A stretch of 6,060 nucleotides of DNA from Candidatus Bathyarchaeota archaeon (GCA_030691555.1 JAUYEB010000283.1:1-6060), one strand, 5' to 3'; counted from the first letter of the stretch, positions 1 to 5,985 are shown. The notes: generated from the letters alone by a model not told the origin. Numbers and translations are program-made.

Positions 1-370
1 CGAGCATCCTGCCCCGCAGCGCCTCGTCCCCCGTCTCGAAGACGAAGACGCTCCGGGTGGCGTCCTCGCCGAGGTCGGCGGAGTGGGCGTCGACGACGGC
101 GTCCGCCTTGCCGAGGAACTCTGTCCAGACGGCGTGGGCGACCCTCTTGGTGAGGGGCCCCTCCGGGTCTCCTGGCCAGACCCTGTTCTGGTTTAGGTGG
201 TCCCAGGGGTTCTCGTAGGGGGTGCGCGCGTTGAAGCCGGTGGTGTTGACGACGGGGACTATGACGAGCCTACCCATCAGGGTCGACGGGTCGAGCTCCT
301 CGATTATGCGGAGCAGCCCCTCGAGGGGCGTGCACTCGAGGCTGTGGACGCCGCCGAGGACTGCGCCAAC
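1..370 (-). CDS. Aspartoacylase / succinylglutamate desuccinylase family hydrolase, partial at both ends
   Basis: An open minus-strand frame reads the interior of an AstE/AspA-type zinc hydrolase (M14-like deacylase) with no stop down to base 1. In protein order it shows GGVHSLE (H at 344-346 and E at 335-337, the expected H-x-x-E zinc pair), then VPVVNTTGF, then LNQNRVWPGDPEG (about 155-196, matching the family's LNRxFPGDP block), then DAHS (third zinc His at 83-85). All three expected metal ligands are present. The family removes acyl groups from amino acids or amino-acid-like substrates; the substrate cannot be told here. About 30-40 residues that normally precede the GGVH block are missing: upstream of about 371 the opposite strand codes for a conserved metallo-beta-lactamase. 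A GTG at 392-394 is in frame but would give a short, non-homologous N-terminus. Family call fairly sure; gene 5'-truncated by the junction and 3'-truncated by the window edge. Confidence 0.75.
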
Positions 371-376
371 ATAGAG
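356..376. other. Abrupt head-to-head junction between two truncated genes
   Basis: Left of this interval only the minus strand shows conserved protein (deacylase family). Right of it only the plus strand does (metallo-beta-lactamase, from IEYVLETH at about 371). Both genes lack their N-terminal coding part at the same spot, so the true join lies within about 20 bases. No insertion sequence, target duplication or long repeat is visible at the point. This fits either an inversion or deletion breakpoint, or an inverted chimera made during amplification or assembly; the sequence alone cannot decide. Confidence 0.6.
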
Positions 377-1621
377 TACGTCCTCGAGACCCACAGGAAC
401 GAGGACTACGTCTCGGGGAGCGTGGAGCTCAAGGAGGCGCTGGGGGCCGAGATATGCCACAGCGAGGAGCTCCCCTTCTCCTACGGCGACCACAACCTAA
501 CCGGCGGCGAGGTGATCAACGTGGGCAGCCTCAGGGTGAAGGCGTTGACGACGCCGGGGCACACATTCGAGAGCGTCTGCTACGCGGTCTCGGACGCGGA
601 TCTTGGCCCCGACCCCTTCATGGTCTTCACCGGCGACACCCTCTTCGTCGGCGACGTGGGGCGGACGGACCTCCCCGGCCCCGAGCACTGGGAGAGTATC
701 TCCGGCATGCTCTTCGACAGCATCCACGGGGAGCTCCTCCCCCTCGGGGACCACGTGCTCGTCTACCCCGCCCACACCGCGGGGAGCATCTGCGGGAGCA
801 TGATAGGGGACAGGGAGGTGAGCACCATCGGCGTCGAGAGGCGGACCAACCCGCTCCTCGGGCTCGACCGCGATGAGTTCGTGAGGAACCGGCTCGGTAA
901 CAGGATGCTCAGGCCCCCTTACTTCACCCGCATGGAGAGCCTCAACCTGAGCGGCCCGCCCCTCCTCAAGCACTCGCCCGAGCCGAGGCACCTCCCCGTC
1001 CAGGACTTCGAGCCCATGTGGCGGCAGCCCGACACCATCGTCGTCGACACTAGGAACCCGGAGGCCTTCGCCGCCAGCCACATACCCGGCTCCCTCAGCA
1101 TCTGGCTGGAGGGGGCATCCTACTACACCGGCTGGGCGGTCAGCTACGACGAGCGGGTAATCCTCGTCTTGGAGAGGAGGGAGGACGCCGAGAGGGCGAC
1201 GACCTACCTCAGGAGGCTGGGGTACGACGACGTCGTCGGCTACCTCTGCCCGGGGATCGCGGGGTGGAGGAACAGTGGGAGGCCCACGGAGTCCTTCGGA
1301 GCCATAACCGCCCCCGACCTCAAGGACGCACTCGGAGGGGGCGGACTCACCCTCCTCGACGTGAGGGGGGAGGACGAGTACGCCTCCGGCCACATACCGG
1401 GGGCGATGAACGTCTACGTCGGTCACGTGGCGGGGGTGGCGAGGAGTATGCGGGGGGGCAAACCGGTCGTGGTGACCTGCAGCTGGGGCGGCAGGGGGAG
1501 CCTCGCCGCAAGCATACTCCGCCGCAACGGCGTCAGGGACGTCTCCAACCTCCTGGGCGGCATGCACTCGTGGAACGCGCTCCGGTACCCCATCGAGAAG
1601 GCCCCGGCCGCCTCGGGTTAA
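371..1621 (+). CDS. MBL-fold persulfide dioxygenase-like protein with two rhodanese domains, N-terminus missing
   Basis: The frame is open from a GTG at 197, directly after an in-frame TAG, but residues 1 to about 58 of that 474-residue reading are antisense to the deacylase and resemble nothing expected, so supported coding starts near 371. Residue numbers below count from 197. The MBL domain has THRNEDY (H66), TPGHT (H122), FTGDTLFVGD (D147) and YPAHTAGS (H193). H66, H122 and D147 match the mononuclear iron triad of ETHE1-type persulfide dioxygenases, which oxidise glutathione persulfide or similar persulfides to sulfite. The usual HxHxDH reads HxNxDY. Rhodanese domain 1 (about 270-362) has no Cys at the active loop and is probably structural. 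Domain 2 (about 370-465) has CSWGGRGS with C428 in a C-x4-R loop and is probably active in sulfur transfer. No signal peptide or membrane segment is seen. A peroxiredoxin follows after 35 bases on the same strand. Confidence 0.85.
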   Translation: MEYVLETHRNEDYVSGSVELKEALGAEICHSEELPFSYGDHNLTGGEVINVGSLRVKALTTPGHTFESVCYAVSDADLGPDPFMVFTGDTLFVGDVGRTDLPGPEHWESISGMLFDSIHGELLPLGDHVLVYPAHTAGSICGSMIGDREVSTIGVERRTNPLLGLDRDEFVRNRLGNRMLRPPYFTRMESLNLSGPPLLKHSPEPRHLPVQDFEPMWRQPDTIVVDTRNPEAFAASHIPGSLSIWLEGASYYTGWAVSYDERVILVLERREDAERATTYLRRLGYDDVVGYLCPGIAGWRNSGRPTESFGAITAPDLKDALGGGGLTLLDVRGEDEYASGHIPGAMNVYVGHVAGVARSMRGGKPVVVTCSWGGRGSLAASILRRNGVRDVSNLLGGMHSWNALRYPIEKAPAASG

Positions 1622-1624
1622 AAT
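1618..1624 (+). promoter_or_regulatory. Possible TATA box before the peroxiredoxin
   Basis: TTAAAAT overlaps the TAA stop of the preceding gene. Its centre lies about 36 bases before the peroxiredoxin ATG, so a transcript starting about 25 bases downstream would have a leader near 10 bases. The peroxiredoxin could equally be read from the upstream gene's transcript. Weak evidence, a motif by eye only. Confidence 0.3.
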
Positions 1625-1656
1625 CCAGCGGTTCCGAACGGATCACCCGATGACAG

Positions 1657-2124
1657 ATGGTTGAGATAGGCGAGAAGGCCCCGGACTTCACCCTATTCGA
1701 CATGGAGAGGAAGCAGAGGAGCCTCCACGACTTCAGGGGGAAGAAGGTGGTCCTCGCCTTCTTCCCCGGCGCCTTCACGAGCACCTGCAAGAAGGAGATG
1801 TGCGCCCTCAGGGACGACCTGGCGAAGCTCGGGAAGCTCGGCGCCGAGGTCGTCGCCGTGAGCGTGAGCGACCCCTTCTCCCTCAAGGGATTCCACGAGG
1901 ACAACGCCCTAAACTTCCCCCTACTCAGCGACTACACCCGCGAGACGATAATGACCTACGGCATCGAGCTCCACGACTTCGCGGGGCTGAAGGGCTACAC
2001 GGTGGCGAAGAGGAGCGTCTTCCTCCTCGACGGGGGCGGCGTCGTCAGGTGGAGGTGGGTCTCGGACGACCCCGGCGTTGAGCCGGACTACGCCGAGATC
2101 AGGCGCCAGCTGGGGAGGTTCTAG
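1657..2124 (+). CDS. Peroxiredoxin, AhpC/TSA (redoxin) family, C-x4-C type
   Basis: This 155-residue thioredoxin-fold peroxidase reduces hydrogen peroxide or organic hydroperoxides in the cytosol. The active-site block FFPGAFTSTCKKEMC (residues 35-49) holds the signature P37-x3-T41-x2-C44, with C44 as peroxidatic Cys. The family's conserved Arg is R119 (KRSVFLLD). C49, five residues after C44, is placed like the resolving Cys of atypical two-Cys Bcp-type enzymes, so an intramolecular disulfide is likely; AhpE-like one-Cys chemistry is the alternative. Length and start (GEKAPDFTL right after Met) are normal for the family. The ATG at 1657 has no good Shine-Dalgarno; an ATG at 1650 is out of frame and stops at once. 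It sits 35 bases after the persulfide dioxygenase-like gene, so the two may be co-transcribed and share a thiol-redox role. The reductant is unknown; a thioredoxin-type partner is not in the window. Confidence 0.93.
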   Translation: MVEIGEKAPDFTLFDMERKQRSLHDFRGKKVVLAFFPGAFTSTCKKEMCALRDDLAKLGKLGAEVVAVSVSDPFSLKGFHEDNALNFPLLSDYTRETIMTYGIELHDFAGLKGYTVAKRSVFLLDGGGVVRWRWVSDDPGVEPDYAEIRRQLGRF

Positions 2125-2140
2125 CCCCCTCCACCCCCAA

Positions 2141-2160
2141 AAGGAGCTAAATTTTATTAA
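2141..2160 (+). promoter_or_regulatory. Archaeal-type promoter (BRE plus TATA box) for the small unknown gene
   Basis: After the peroxiredoxin stop the sequence turns AT-rich. A purine stretch (AAGGAG, BRE-like) is followed by AATTTTATTA at 2150-2159. A start of transcription about 25 bases downstream of the TATA centre falls near 2180, leaving a leader of about 15 bases before the TTG at 2195. The T-rich stretch may also help end the peroxiredoxin transcript. Confidence 0.5.
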
Positions 2161-2194
2161 CGGAGGTTGCATCAGCCTACTTGAGGTTCTAGGT

Positions 2195-2545
2195 TTGAAG
2201 AGCTACGTCAGAGTCTACGGCCCGCCGCTCCTCAAGGCGATAAGGGCCCTCGAAAAGATTGCGGTGGGTATGCCCGAGGTCTGCATCACGGACACCATGA
2301 TCGAGTCCTCCATGCCCCAGTTCAACTCCCAGGAGGGGGTCATGACCTACTTCTCGACCGTCGGCGGCATCCCCGAGAAGCGCTGCGGGAATATAATCAG
2401 CAAGAGCGGCACAAAGATGGGCGACTTCGACTTCGTCTTCGAGTGGTTCAAGGAGCCGAAGATGGAGCAGGTCAACATGCTCATCGAGCAGATCGATGAG
2501 GCCCTCACGCCCCTCGGCGTCAAGTACACGATCACCACCAAGTGA
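2195..2545 (+). CDS. Conserved-looking small protein of unknown function (116 aa, TTG start)
   Basis: I do not recognise a named family. The frame is open further upstream (to 2078, overlapping the peroxiredoxin in another frame), but protein-like sequence begins at KSYVRVYGPP. I chose the TTG at 2195 because GAGGT at 2183-2187 lies seven bases before it, and because it sits just after the start of transcription predicted from the TATA box at 2150-2159. The 116-residue product is soluble and mixed alpha/beta with no membrane segment. It has two cysteines (C30 in MPEVCITDT and C64 in EKRCGNII), a helical segment early on (LLKAIRALEKIA), an acidic-aromatic stretch DFDFVFEWF, and ends in GVKYTITTK. 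It follows the peroxiredoxin on the same strand and has its own promoter and T-tract terminator, so it is probably monocistronic. A redox role is suggested only by position. Confidence 0.7.
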   Translation: MKSYVRVYGPPLLKAIRALEKIAVGMPEVCITDTMIESSMPQFNSQEGVMTYFSTVGGIPEKRCGNIISKSGTKMGDFDFVFEWFKEPKMEQVNMLIEQIDEALTPLGVKYTITTK

Positions 2546-2564
2546 ACGGGCGCCTATCAGCCCC

Positions 2565-2602
2565 TTTTTATCGACCCAACCCACACCGGGTAGAGGGTTT
2601 TT
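2565..2602 (+). terminator. Tandem T-tract terminator
   Basis: Two runs of five T (2565-2569 and 2598-2602) follow the stop codon of the small unknown gene, in a C-rich context without a clear hairpin. Archaeal RNA polymerase commonly ends transcription at such T-tracts. The second run touches the stop codon of the convergent nitroreductase, so the two transcripts meet tail to tail here. I see no matching T-tract for the minus-strand gene. Confidence 0.5.
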
Positions 2603-3180
2603 CACCGCGACGGGGGCTGCGGAGGCGCCGCGTACCTGTCGAGGAACGCGTACTTCTCGAAGGGGTACCTCGCGGGGCGCTCCCTCTCCCTGGCCGCCAG
2701 GCTCTCCGATAGGTAGGGGTGTATCTTATCCGAGTGCCTGCCAACGTTGACGAGGGTTATAATCTGGTAGTTCTCCGGTATGCCGAGCGTCTGCTTGACT
2801 GCCTCCTCGTTGTAGCCCGCGACGGGGTGCGCGACGAGCCCCAGCTCCGTGGCGCGCAGGATAAGGAAGGCCGTCGCCATCCCCGTGTCGAACTGGTTGT
2901 ATATCCTCTCCTTGACGACGCAGTCCTCCCCGGGGCGGCTGAAGACGACTATTATCATGCTGGCGAGCTCCATCCACTTGTTGTGCGGGGGCAGGACCGC
3001 GTGTATCTTTGAGAGCTGTGAGGGGTCCCTGACGAAGACGAACCGCCAGGGCTGGTTGTTGTTGCAGCTCGGAGACAGGCCCGCGTGGTACGCCAGGTCC
3101 CTGATGGTCTCCTCGGTGATCTCGACCGGCTCCAGTGATCGGTGGGCCCTGCGCGTCTTGATCGCGTCGGTGACGTTCAT
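2602..3180 (-). CDS. Nitroreductase-family FMN oxidoreductase
   Basis: This 192-residue protein matches the compact nitroreductase fold, which binds FMN at a dimer interface and passes electrons from NAD(P)H to nitro compounds, quinones, flavins or other acceptors. Visible landmarks are the N-terminal phosphate-binding TRRAHRS (residues 9-15), SPSCNNNQPWRF (36-47, the family's S-x-x-N-x-QPW block), DTGMATAFLILRATELGL (98-115, the long core helix), and VNVGR (144-148) near the FMN phosphate. The C-terminal tail (RYPFEKYAFLDRY) is typical of archaeal members. The ATG at 3180 is preceded at 8-15 bases by GGAAGGAT, a reasonable Shine-Dalgarno. The gene lies 86 bases downstream of the disulfide reductase on the same strand and may have its own promoter. 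The true substrate cannot be read from sequence; these enzymes are often promiscuous. Confidence 0.9.
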   Translation of the reverse strand: MNVTDAIKTRRAHRSLEPVEITEETIRDLAYHAGLSPSCNNNQPWRFVFVRDPSQLSKIHAVLPPHNKWMELASMIIVVFSRPGEDCVVKERIYNQFDTGMATAFLILRATELGLVAHPVAGYNEEAVKQTLGIPENYQIITLVNVGRHSDKIHPYLSESLAARERERPARYPFEKYAFLDRYAAPPQPPSR

Positions 3181-3239
3181 TTACCGTATCCTTCCCGAGG
3201 TTCGGTTGGGGCTCCGCATCTCCCCAGTCTCACGGTGTA

Positions 3240-3256
3240 GAACCGGGGTTCTTAAA
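3240..3256 (-). promoter_or_regulatory. Possible TATA box and adjoining inverted repeat before the nitroreductase
   Basis: On the minus strand TTTAAGAA (3256 down to 3249) is the only AT-rich element in this 86-base gap, about 72 bases before the nitroreductase ATG. This predicts a leader of nearly 50 bases, which agrees with that gene having a Shine-Dalgarno. The box overlaps a perfect 5-base inverted repeat, GAACC-GG-GGTTC (3240-3251), just downstream in the direction of transcription, where an archaeal repressor could block the polymerase. The motif is short and may be chance. Confidence 0.3.
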
Positions 3257-3266
3257 CGGTCTCGGG

Positions 3267-4652
3267 CTAGGCGTGGGTGTGGCCCGGCTTCTGGAGGTGC
3301 CAGACGCATCGCTGCACGACCTCGGAGAGGGCGGGGTGGATGTGCATGGCGTCAATTAGGGGGTAGACGGAGCCGTCCGCCGCGTTCATCGCCGTGACGA
3401 CCTCCTGGATGAGAATCGCGGCGTGGGGGCCCACTATGCGGCATCCGAGTATCCTGTAGGTCTCCTCCTCGACCATGAGCTTGACGAAGCCGTCCTCCTC
3501 CCCCATCGCCGAGCCGTAGGCGGTGTCGCCGTAGGCGTAGGCGCCCACGAGATACTTGAGCCCCCTCCCCTTGGCCTCCTCCTCCGTGATGCCGACCCCC
3601 GCCACCTGGGGCCAGCTGAAGACGGCGTAGGGGACCTTGTCGAAGTCGAGGGCCTGCTTGTGGTCGTGGTCGAAGGCGTGCCAGACGAGCTCGGCCTCCC
3701 TGTTCGCTGTGTGCTTGAACATCGCCCTCCCCGTGGCGTCGCCGAAGGCCCAGATGCGCGGCTTCCCGGTCTCGAAGAACTCGTTCACCCGTATGTATCC
3801 CCGGGCGTCGGAGGCGACGCCGGTCCTCTCCGCCCTGAGAATGTCCGCGTTCCCGCGGAGCCCCGCCGCGACGAGCAGCGCCTCGGCCTCGACGGTCTTC
3901 TGGGCACCATCGGCGCCCGTGACCGTGGCCTCCTTCACCTTCCCGGCCTGCTTCACGCCCTCGACCGTCGTGGAGGTCAATACGCTCATCCTGGTGCGTA
4001 GGGACCGGGTCAGGGTCTCGCTCACCTCGGGCTCCTCGTGGCGGAGGAGTGTGGGGCTCCTGCTCACCACCGTGACGTCGACCCCGACCGTGTCGAAGAA
4101 GTGGGCGAGCTCGCATGCGATGTATCCGCCTCCCGCTATCACCATGCTGCGCGGGGCCGCCTCTAGGTCGAAGACGTTCTTGTACGTCAGGTAGTCGACG
4201 GCGTCGATCCCCCTTATGGGTGGTATCTCGGGCCTCGCCCCGGAGACGAGGAAGACGTTCTTCGCCTCGACGGTTTCCCCACCGACGCTCATGGTGTAGT
4301 CGCCGACGAACTCCCCCTGTGTGGGGTAGTAGGCGAGGTTCTTCACCCGCTTCACGCTCTCCTCCATCTGGCCGCGGTCGTGGGCGATGCTCGCCCTCAT
4401 CCTCCCCATGATGGCTGGGAAGTCGATCTCCTCGACCCTCATCTTGACGCCGAGGGCCGCGGCGCGCCTCGCCTCCTGGACGACGTCGGCGGGGTAGATT
4501 ATCATCTTGCTGGGGATGCAGCCCCTGTTGAGGCAGGTGCCGCCGAGGGTGTCCTTGTCGACGAGGGCGACCCTTAGCCCCTTGTTTATGGCGGCCTCGA
4601 CTATGGACATCCCCGAGCCCGAGCCGACGACGAGGACGTCGAAGCGCTCCAT
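3267..4652 (-). CDS. Class I flavoprotein disulfide reductase (dihydrolipoamide dehydrogenase / mycothione reductase-like)
   Basis: This 461-residue FAD enzyme moves electrons between NAD(P)H and a disulfide through a redox-active cysteine pair. In order it shows the FAD dinucleotide motif VVGSGSGMSIVEAA (8-21), the disulfide GGTCLNRGCIPSK (C40, C45), the NAD(P) motif GGGYIACELA (174-183), the second FAD motif AFGDATG (302-308), and the catalytic pair HPALSE (H439, E444), which the partner subunit supplies in the homodimer. The second strand of the NAD(P) fold ends VTVVSRSPTLLR (S196, R197) with no acidic residue, which in this superfamily points to NADPH rather than NAD. There is no N-terminal heavy-metal domain and no C-terminal Cys pair, so it is not a typical mercuric reductase. 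With no 2-oxoacid dehydrogenase genes beside it, a low-molecular-weight disulfide reductase is as likely as a lipoamide dehydrogenase. Length is normal. The ATG follows a TATA box by about 26 bases. Confidence 0.9.
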   Translation of the reverse strand: MERFDVLVVGSGSGMSIVEAAINKGLRVALVDKDTLGGTCLNRGCIPSKMIIYPADVVQEARRAAALGVKMRVEEIDFPAIMGRMRASIAHDRGQMEESVKRVKNLAYYPTQGEFVGDYTMSVGGETVEAKNVFLVSGARPEIPPIRGIDAVDYLTYKNVFDLEAAPRSMVIAGGGYIACELAHFFDTVGVDVTVVSRSPTLLRHEEPEVSETLTRSLRTRMSVLTSTTVEGVKQAGKVKEATVTGADGAQKTVEAEALLVAAGLRGNADILRAERTGVASDARGYIRVNEFFETGKPRIWAFGDATGRAMFKHTANREAELVWHAFDHDHKQALDFDKVPYAVFSWPQVAGVGITEEEAKGRGLKYLVGAYAYGDTAYGSAMGEEDGFVKLMVEEETYRILGCRIVGPHAAILIQEVVTAMNAADGSVYPLIDAMHIHPALSEVVQRCVWHLQKPGHTHA

Positions 4653-4674
4653 GGCTGAGGGAGCGGGGCGGCGG

Positions 4675-4682
4675 ATAAAATA
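4675..4682 (-). promoter_or_regulatory. TATA box of a leaderless promoter for the disulfide reductase
   Basis: TATTTTAT, read on the minus strand, is an AT island in a GC-rich gap of 37 bases between the pyrI-pyrE stop and the reductase ATG. Its centre is about 26 bases from the A of the ATG, the usual archaeal TATA-to-start distance, so the transcript probably begins at the start codon. No Shine-Dalgarno lies between. The gene therefore need not depend on transcription from pyrI-pyrE. Confidence 0.6.
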
Positions 4683-4689
4683 GGTTGCC

Positions 4690-5925
4690 TTACTCCAGCT
4701 TCACGGCGCCGTACTTGTTGTAGTATTCGAGCCAGAGCCTCTTCATCTCGGGGTCGAGCCCGTCCTTGATGAGGCTGTAGATGGTCTTTATGTTCTGTAT
4801 GCTGAAGACCTTGATCCCTAGCTCCTCCTCTATGTTCTCGCTCGGGGTCTTCGCCTCTATGTGGTCGGCGTCCCCCATCTTCTCCTGCCTGTCGACGGCG
4901 ATGACGAGGCCCACGACCTTGTGGTCCTCCAGCAGGTGGAGCTTCTCGAAGGTGTCTATCTTCGTGGCGCCGGTTGTGATGGTGTCGTCGACGACTAGTA
5001 TGCGCTGCCCGGGCTTGTAGTAGCCGGCGCCGACGATGACCTTGTCGGCGGTCATGTCGCCGTAGCCCTTCTCCTCCTTCCTGTCGTACATGAAGCGCTT
5101 CTTCATCCCGTAGAGCTCCCTGAGCCCCTCGCAGGTGAGGGCGGCGAGGCTGATGCCCTTGTAGCTGGGGCCGAAGACGTAGTCGAAGTCTGGTATCTCC
5201 CCCTTCTCCATCTGGAGGGCGATGTAGCTCGCGAAGGCCCACTTGAGCTTGCCGAGGCTCTCCCCGTCGGTGAGGGCGCCGAGGTTGACGAAGTATGGGC
5301 TCTTGCGCCCGCTCTTCAGCGTGAAGGGCTCCTTTGGCGTGGGCTGGAACCTCAGGGCGCCGCCCTTGACGAGGGCGTCGAGGAGGACGCGCTCTATCTT
5401 CTCCTGGCTGACCAGGCCGCTGCCCTCGACGGCGATGCCGTCCCTGGTGAGCTGGTCGAGTATCGGGCCGTAGTAGGTGACGCTGCCGCAGTAGGTGCAG
5501 TTGAGCTTCGTCTCCTCTATCCTCTCCCCCTTCTCGACCTTGAAGATGGTCCTGGAGGGCGTGTACTGGGCGTTCGTCGGGCAGAGTGGGTTGGGGCACC
5601 TGAATATGCCCTCCACCTGCTTCGGGAGCTGGATCTTGCGCTTCTCCTTTACGTCCCAGTCCTGTATGATGTTGAGGGTGGCGTCCGGGGCGAGGAAGGC
5701 GATGAGGTCTATCTGTCTGCTGGTCAGGTAGGTACCTTCGACCTTTATGAGGTCCTTGCGCCCCATCGTCTTGCTGTCCACGTTCTGAGCTATGAACGCC
5801 TGGGCGTCCGGCTCTACCTTGAGGAGGCGCAGCACCTGGAAGGCCTTCCCCGCGGGGATGTGGTCTATGACTATCCCGTTGTCTATCTTGCTGACTAGGA
5901 GCTCCCGCTTGCTCGTAGAATCCAC
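4690..5925 (-). CDS. PyrI-PyrE fusion: aspartate transcarbamoylase regulatory chain joined to orotate phosphoribosyltransferase
   Basis: This single 411-residue frame carries two pyrimidine-synthesis proteins. Residues 1 to about 150 are a full PyrI. They include the nucleotide-binding IDHIPAGKAF (20-29), GRKDLIKVE (55-63, with lysines matching E. coli K56 and K60) and four zinc cysteines C110, C115, C143 and C146 (C-x4-C, C-x2-C) that dock PyrI onto the catalytic chain PyrB. Residues about 170-405 are PyrE, which makes OMP from orotate and PRPP: KSGRKSPYFVNLG (204-216), FGPSYKGISLA (251-261), the catalytic-loop RKEEKGYG (282-289) and the PRPP motif VVDDTITTGAT (311-321). The loop has Tyr288 where many bacterial enzymes have His. 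A linker of about 20 residues joins the halves with no stop or frameshift. PyrB is not in the window. The GTG start gives a normal PyrI N-terminus and lies about 30 bases from a TATA-like box, with no Shine-Dalgarno, so it is probably leaderless. Confidence 0.93.
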   Translation of the reverse strand: MDSTSKRELLVSKIDNGIVIDHIPAGKAFQVLRLLKVEPDAQAFIAQNVDSKTMGRKDLIKVEGTYLTSRQIDLIAFLAPDATLNIIQDWDVKEKRKIQLPKQVEGIFRCPNPLCPTNAQYTPSRTIFKVEKGERIEETKLNCTYCGSVTYYGPILDQLTRDGIAVEGSGLVSQEKIERVLLDALVKGGALRFQPTPKEPFTLKSGRKSPYFVNLGALTDGESLGKLKWAFASYIALQMEKGEIPDFDYVFGPSYKGISLAALTCEGLRELYGMKKRFMYDRKEEKGYGDMTADKVIVGAGYYKPGQRILVVDDTITTGATKIDTFEKLHLLEDHKVVGLVIAVDRQEKMGDADHIEAKTPSENIEEELGIKVFSIQNIKTIYSLIKDGLDPEMKRLWLEYYNKYGAVKLE

Positions 5926-5951
5926 CGGAGATGTTCGGTGGGTGGGGGCTG

Positions 5952-5963
5952 AAAAACTTATCT
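5952..5963 (-). promoter_or_regulatory. TATA-like box for the pyrI-pyrE gene
   Basis: On the minus strand GATAAGTTTTTC is an AT-rich island about 30 bases before the GTG start at 5925, a distance expected for an archaeal leaderless or near-leaderless transcript. The rest of the gap is GC-rich. It lies back to back with a possible plus-strand TATA box about 25 bases away, making this a divergent promoter region. Confidence 0.5.
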
Positions 5964-5985
5964 GAGGCGTGTCGGCGGCTGAGGG

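Noticed and set aside
197..370. N-terminal part of the plus-strand frame starting at GTG 197
   Set aside because: It immediately follows an in-frame stop, has no Shine-Dalgarno, does not resemble an MBL N-terminus, and its opposite strand codes for a conserved hydrolase. It is treated as non-native sequence beyond the junction.
497..1567. Long minus-strand open frame (356 codons) opposite the MBL-rhodanese gene
   Set aside because: It is antisense to a clearly conserved protein, is rich in Pro, Val, Glu and Gly as GC-rich shadows are, and shows no domain motif. It shares a frame with the deacylase fragment but is separated from it by a stop at 497-499.
2078..2194. Upstream extension of the small unknown protein to ATG 2078
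   Set aside because: It overlaps the peroxiredoxin 3' end in another frame, crosses the promoter-like AT-rich stretch, and its translation is low-complexity; the TTG at 2195 fits better.
3352..4116. Long minus-strand frame inside the disulfide reductase, and plus-strand frames over the same stretch
   Set aside because: All are Arg/Gly/Pro-rich or repetitive shadows of the reductase, which has every catalytic motif in its own frame.
3267..4652. Mercuric reductase identity for the flavoprotein
   Set aside because: There is no N-terminal GMTCxxC metal-binding domain and no C-terminal vicinal Cys pair; the protein ends in His-rich KPGHTHA after the normal H-E catalytic pair.
4601..5599. 332-codon minus-strand frame overlapping pyrI-pyrE
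   Set aside because: It is a shifted reading of pyrI-pyrE with an Arg/His/Gln-rich composition typical of an out-of-frame GC-rich shadow.
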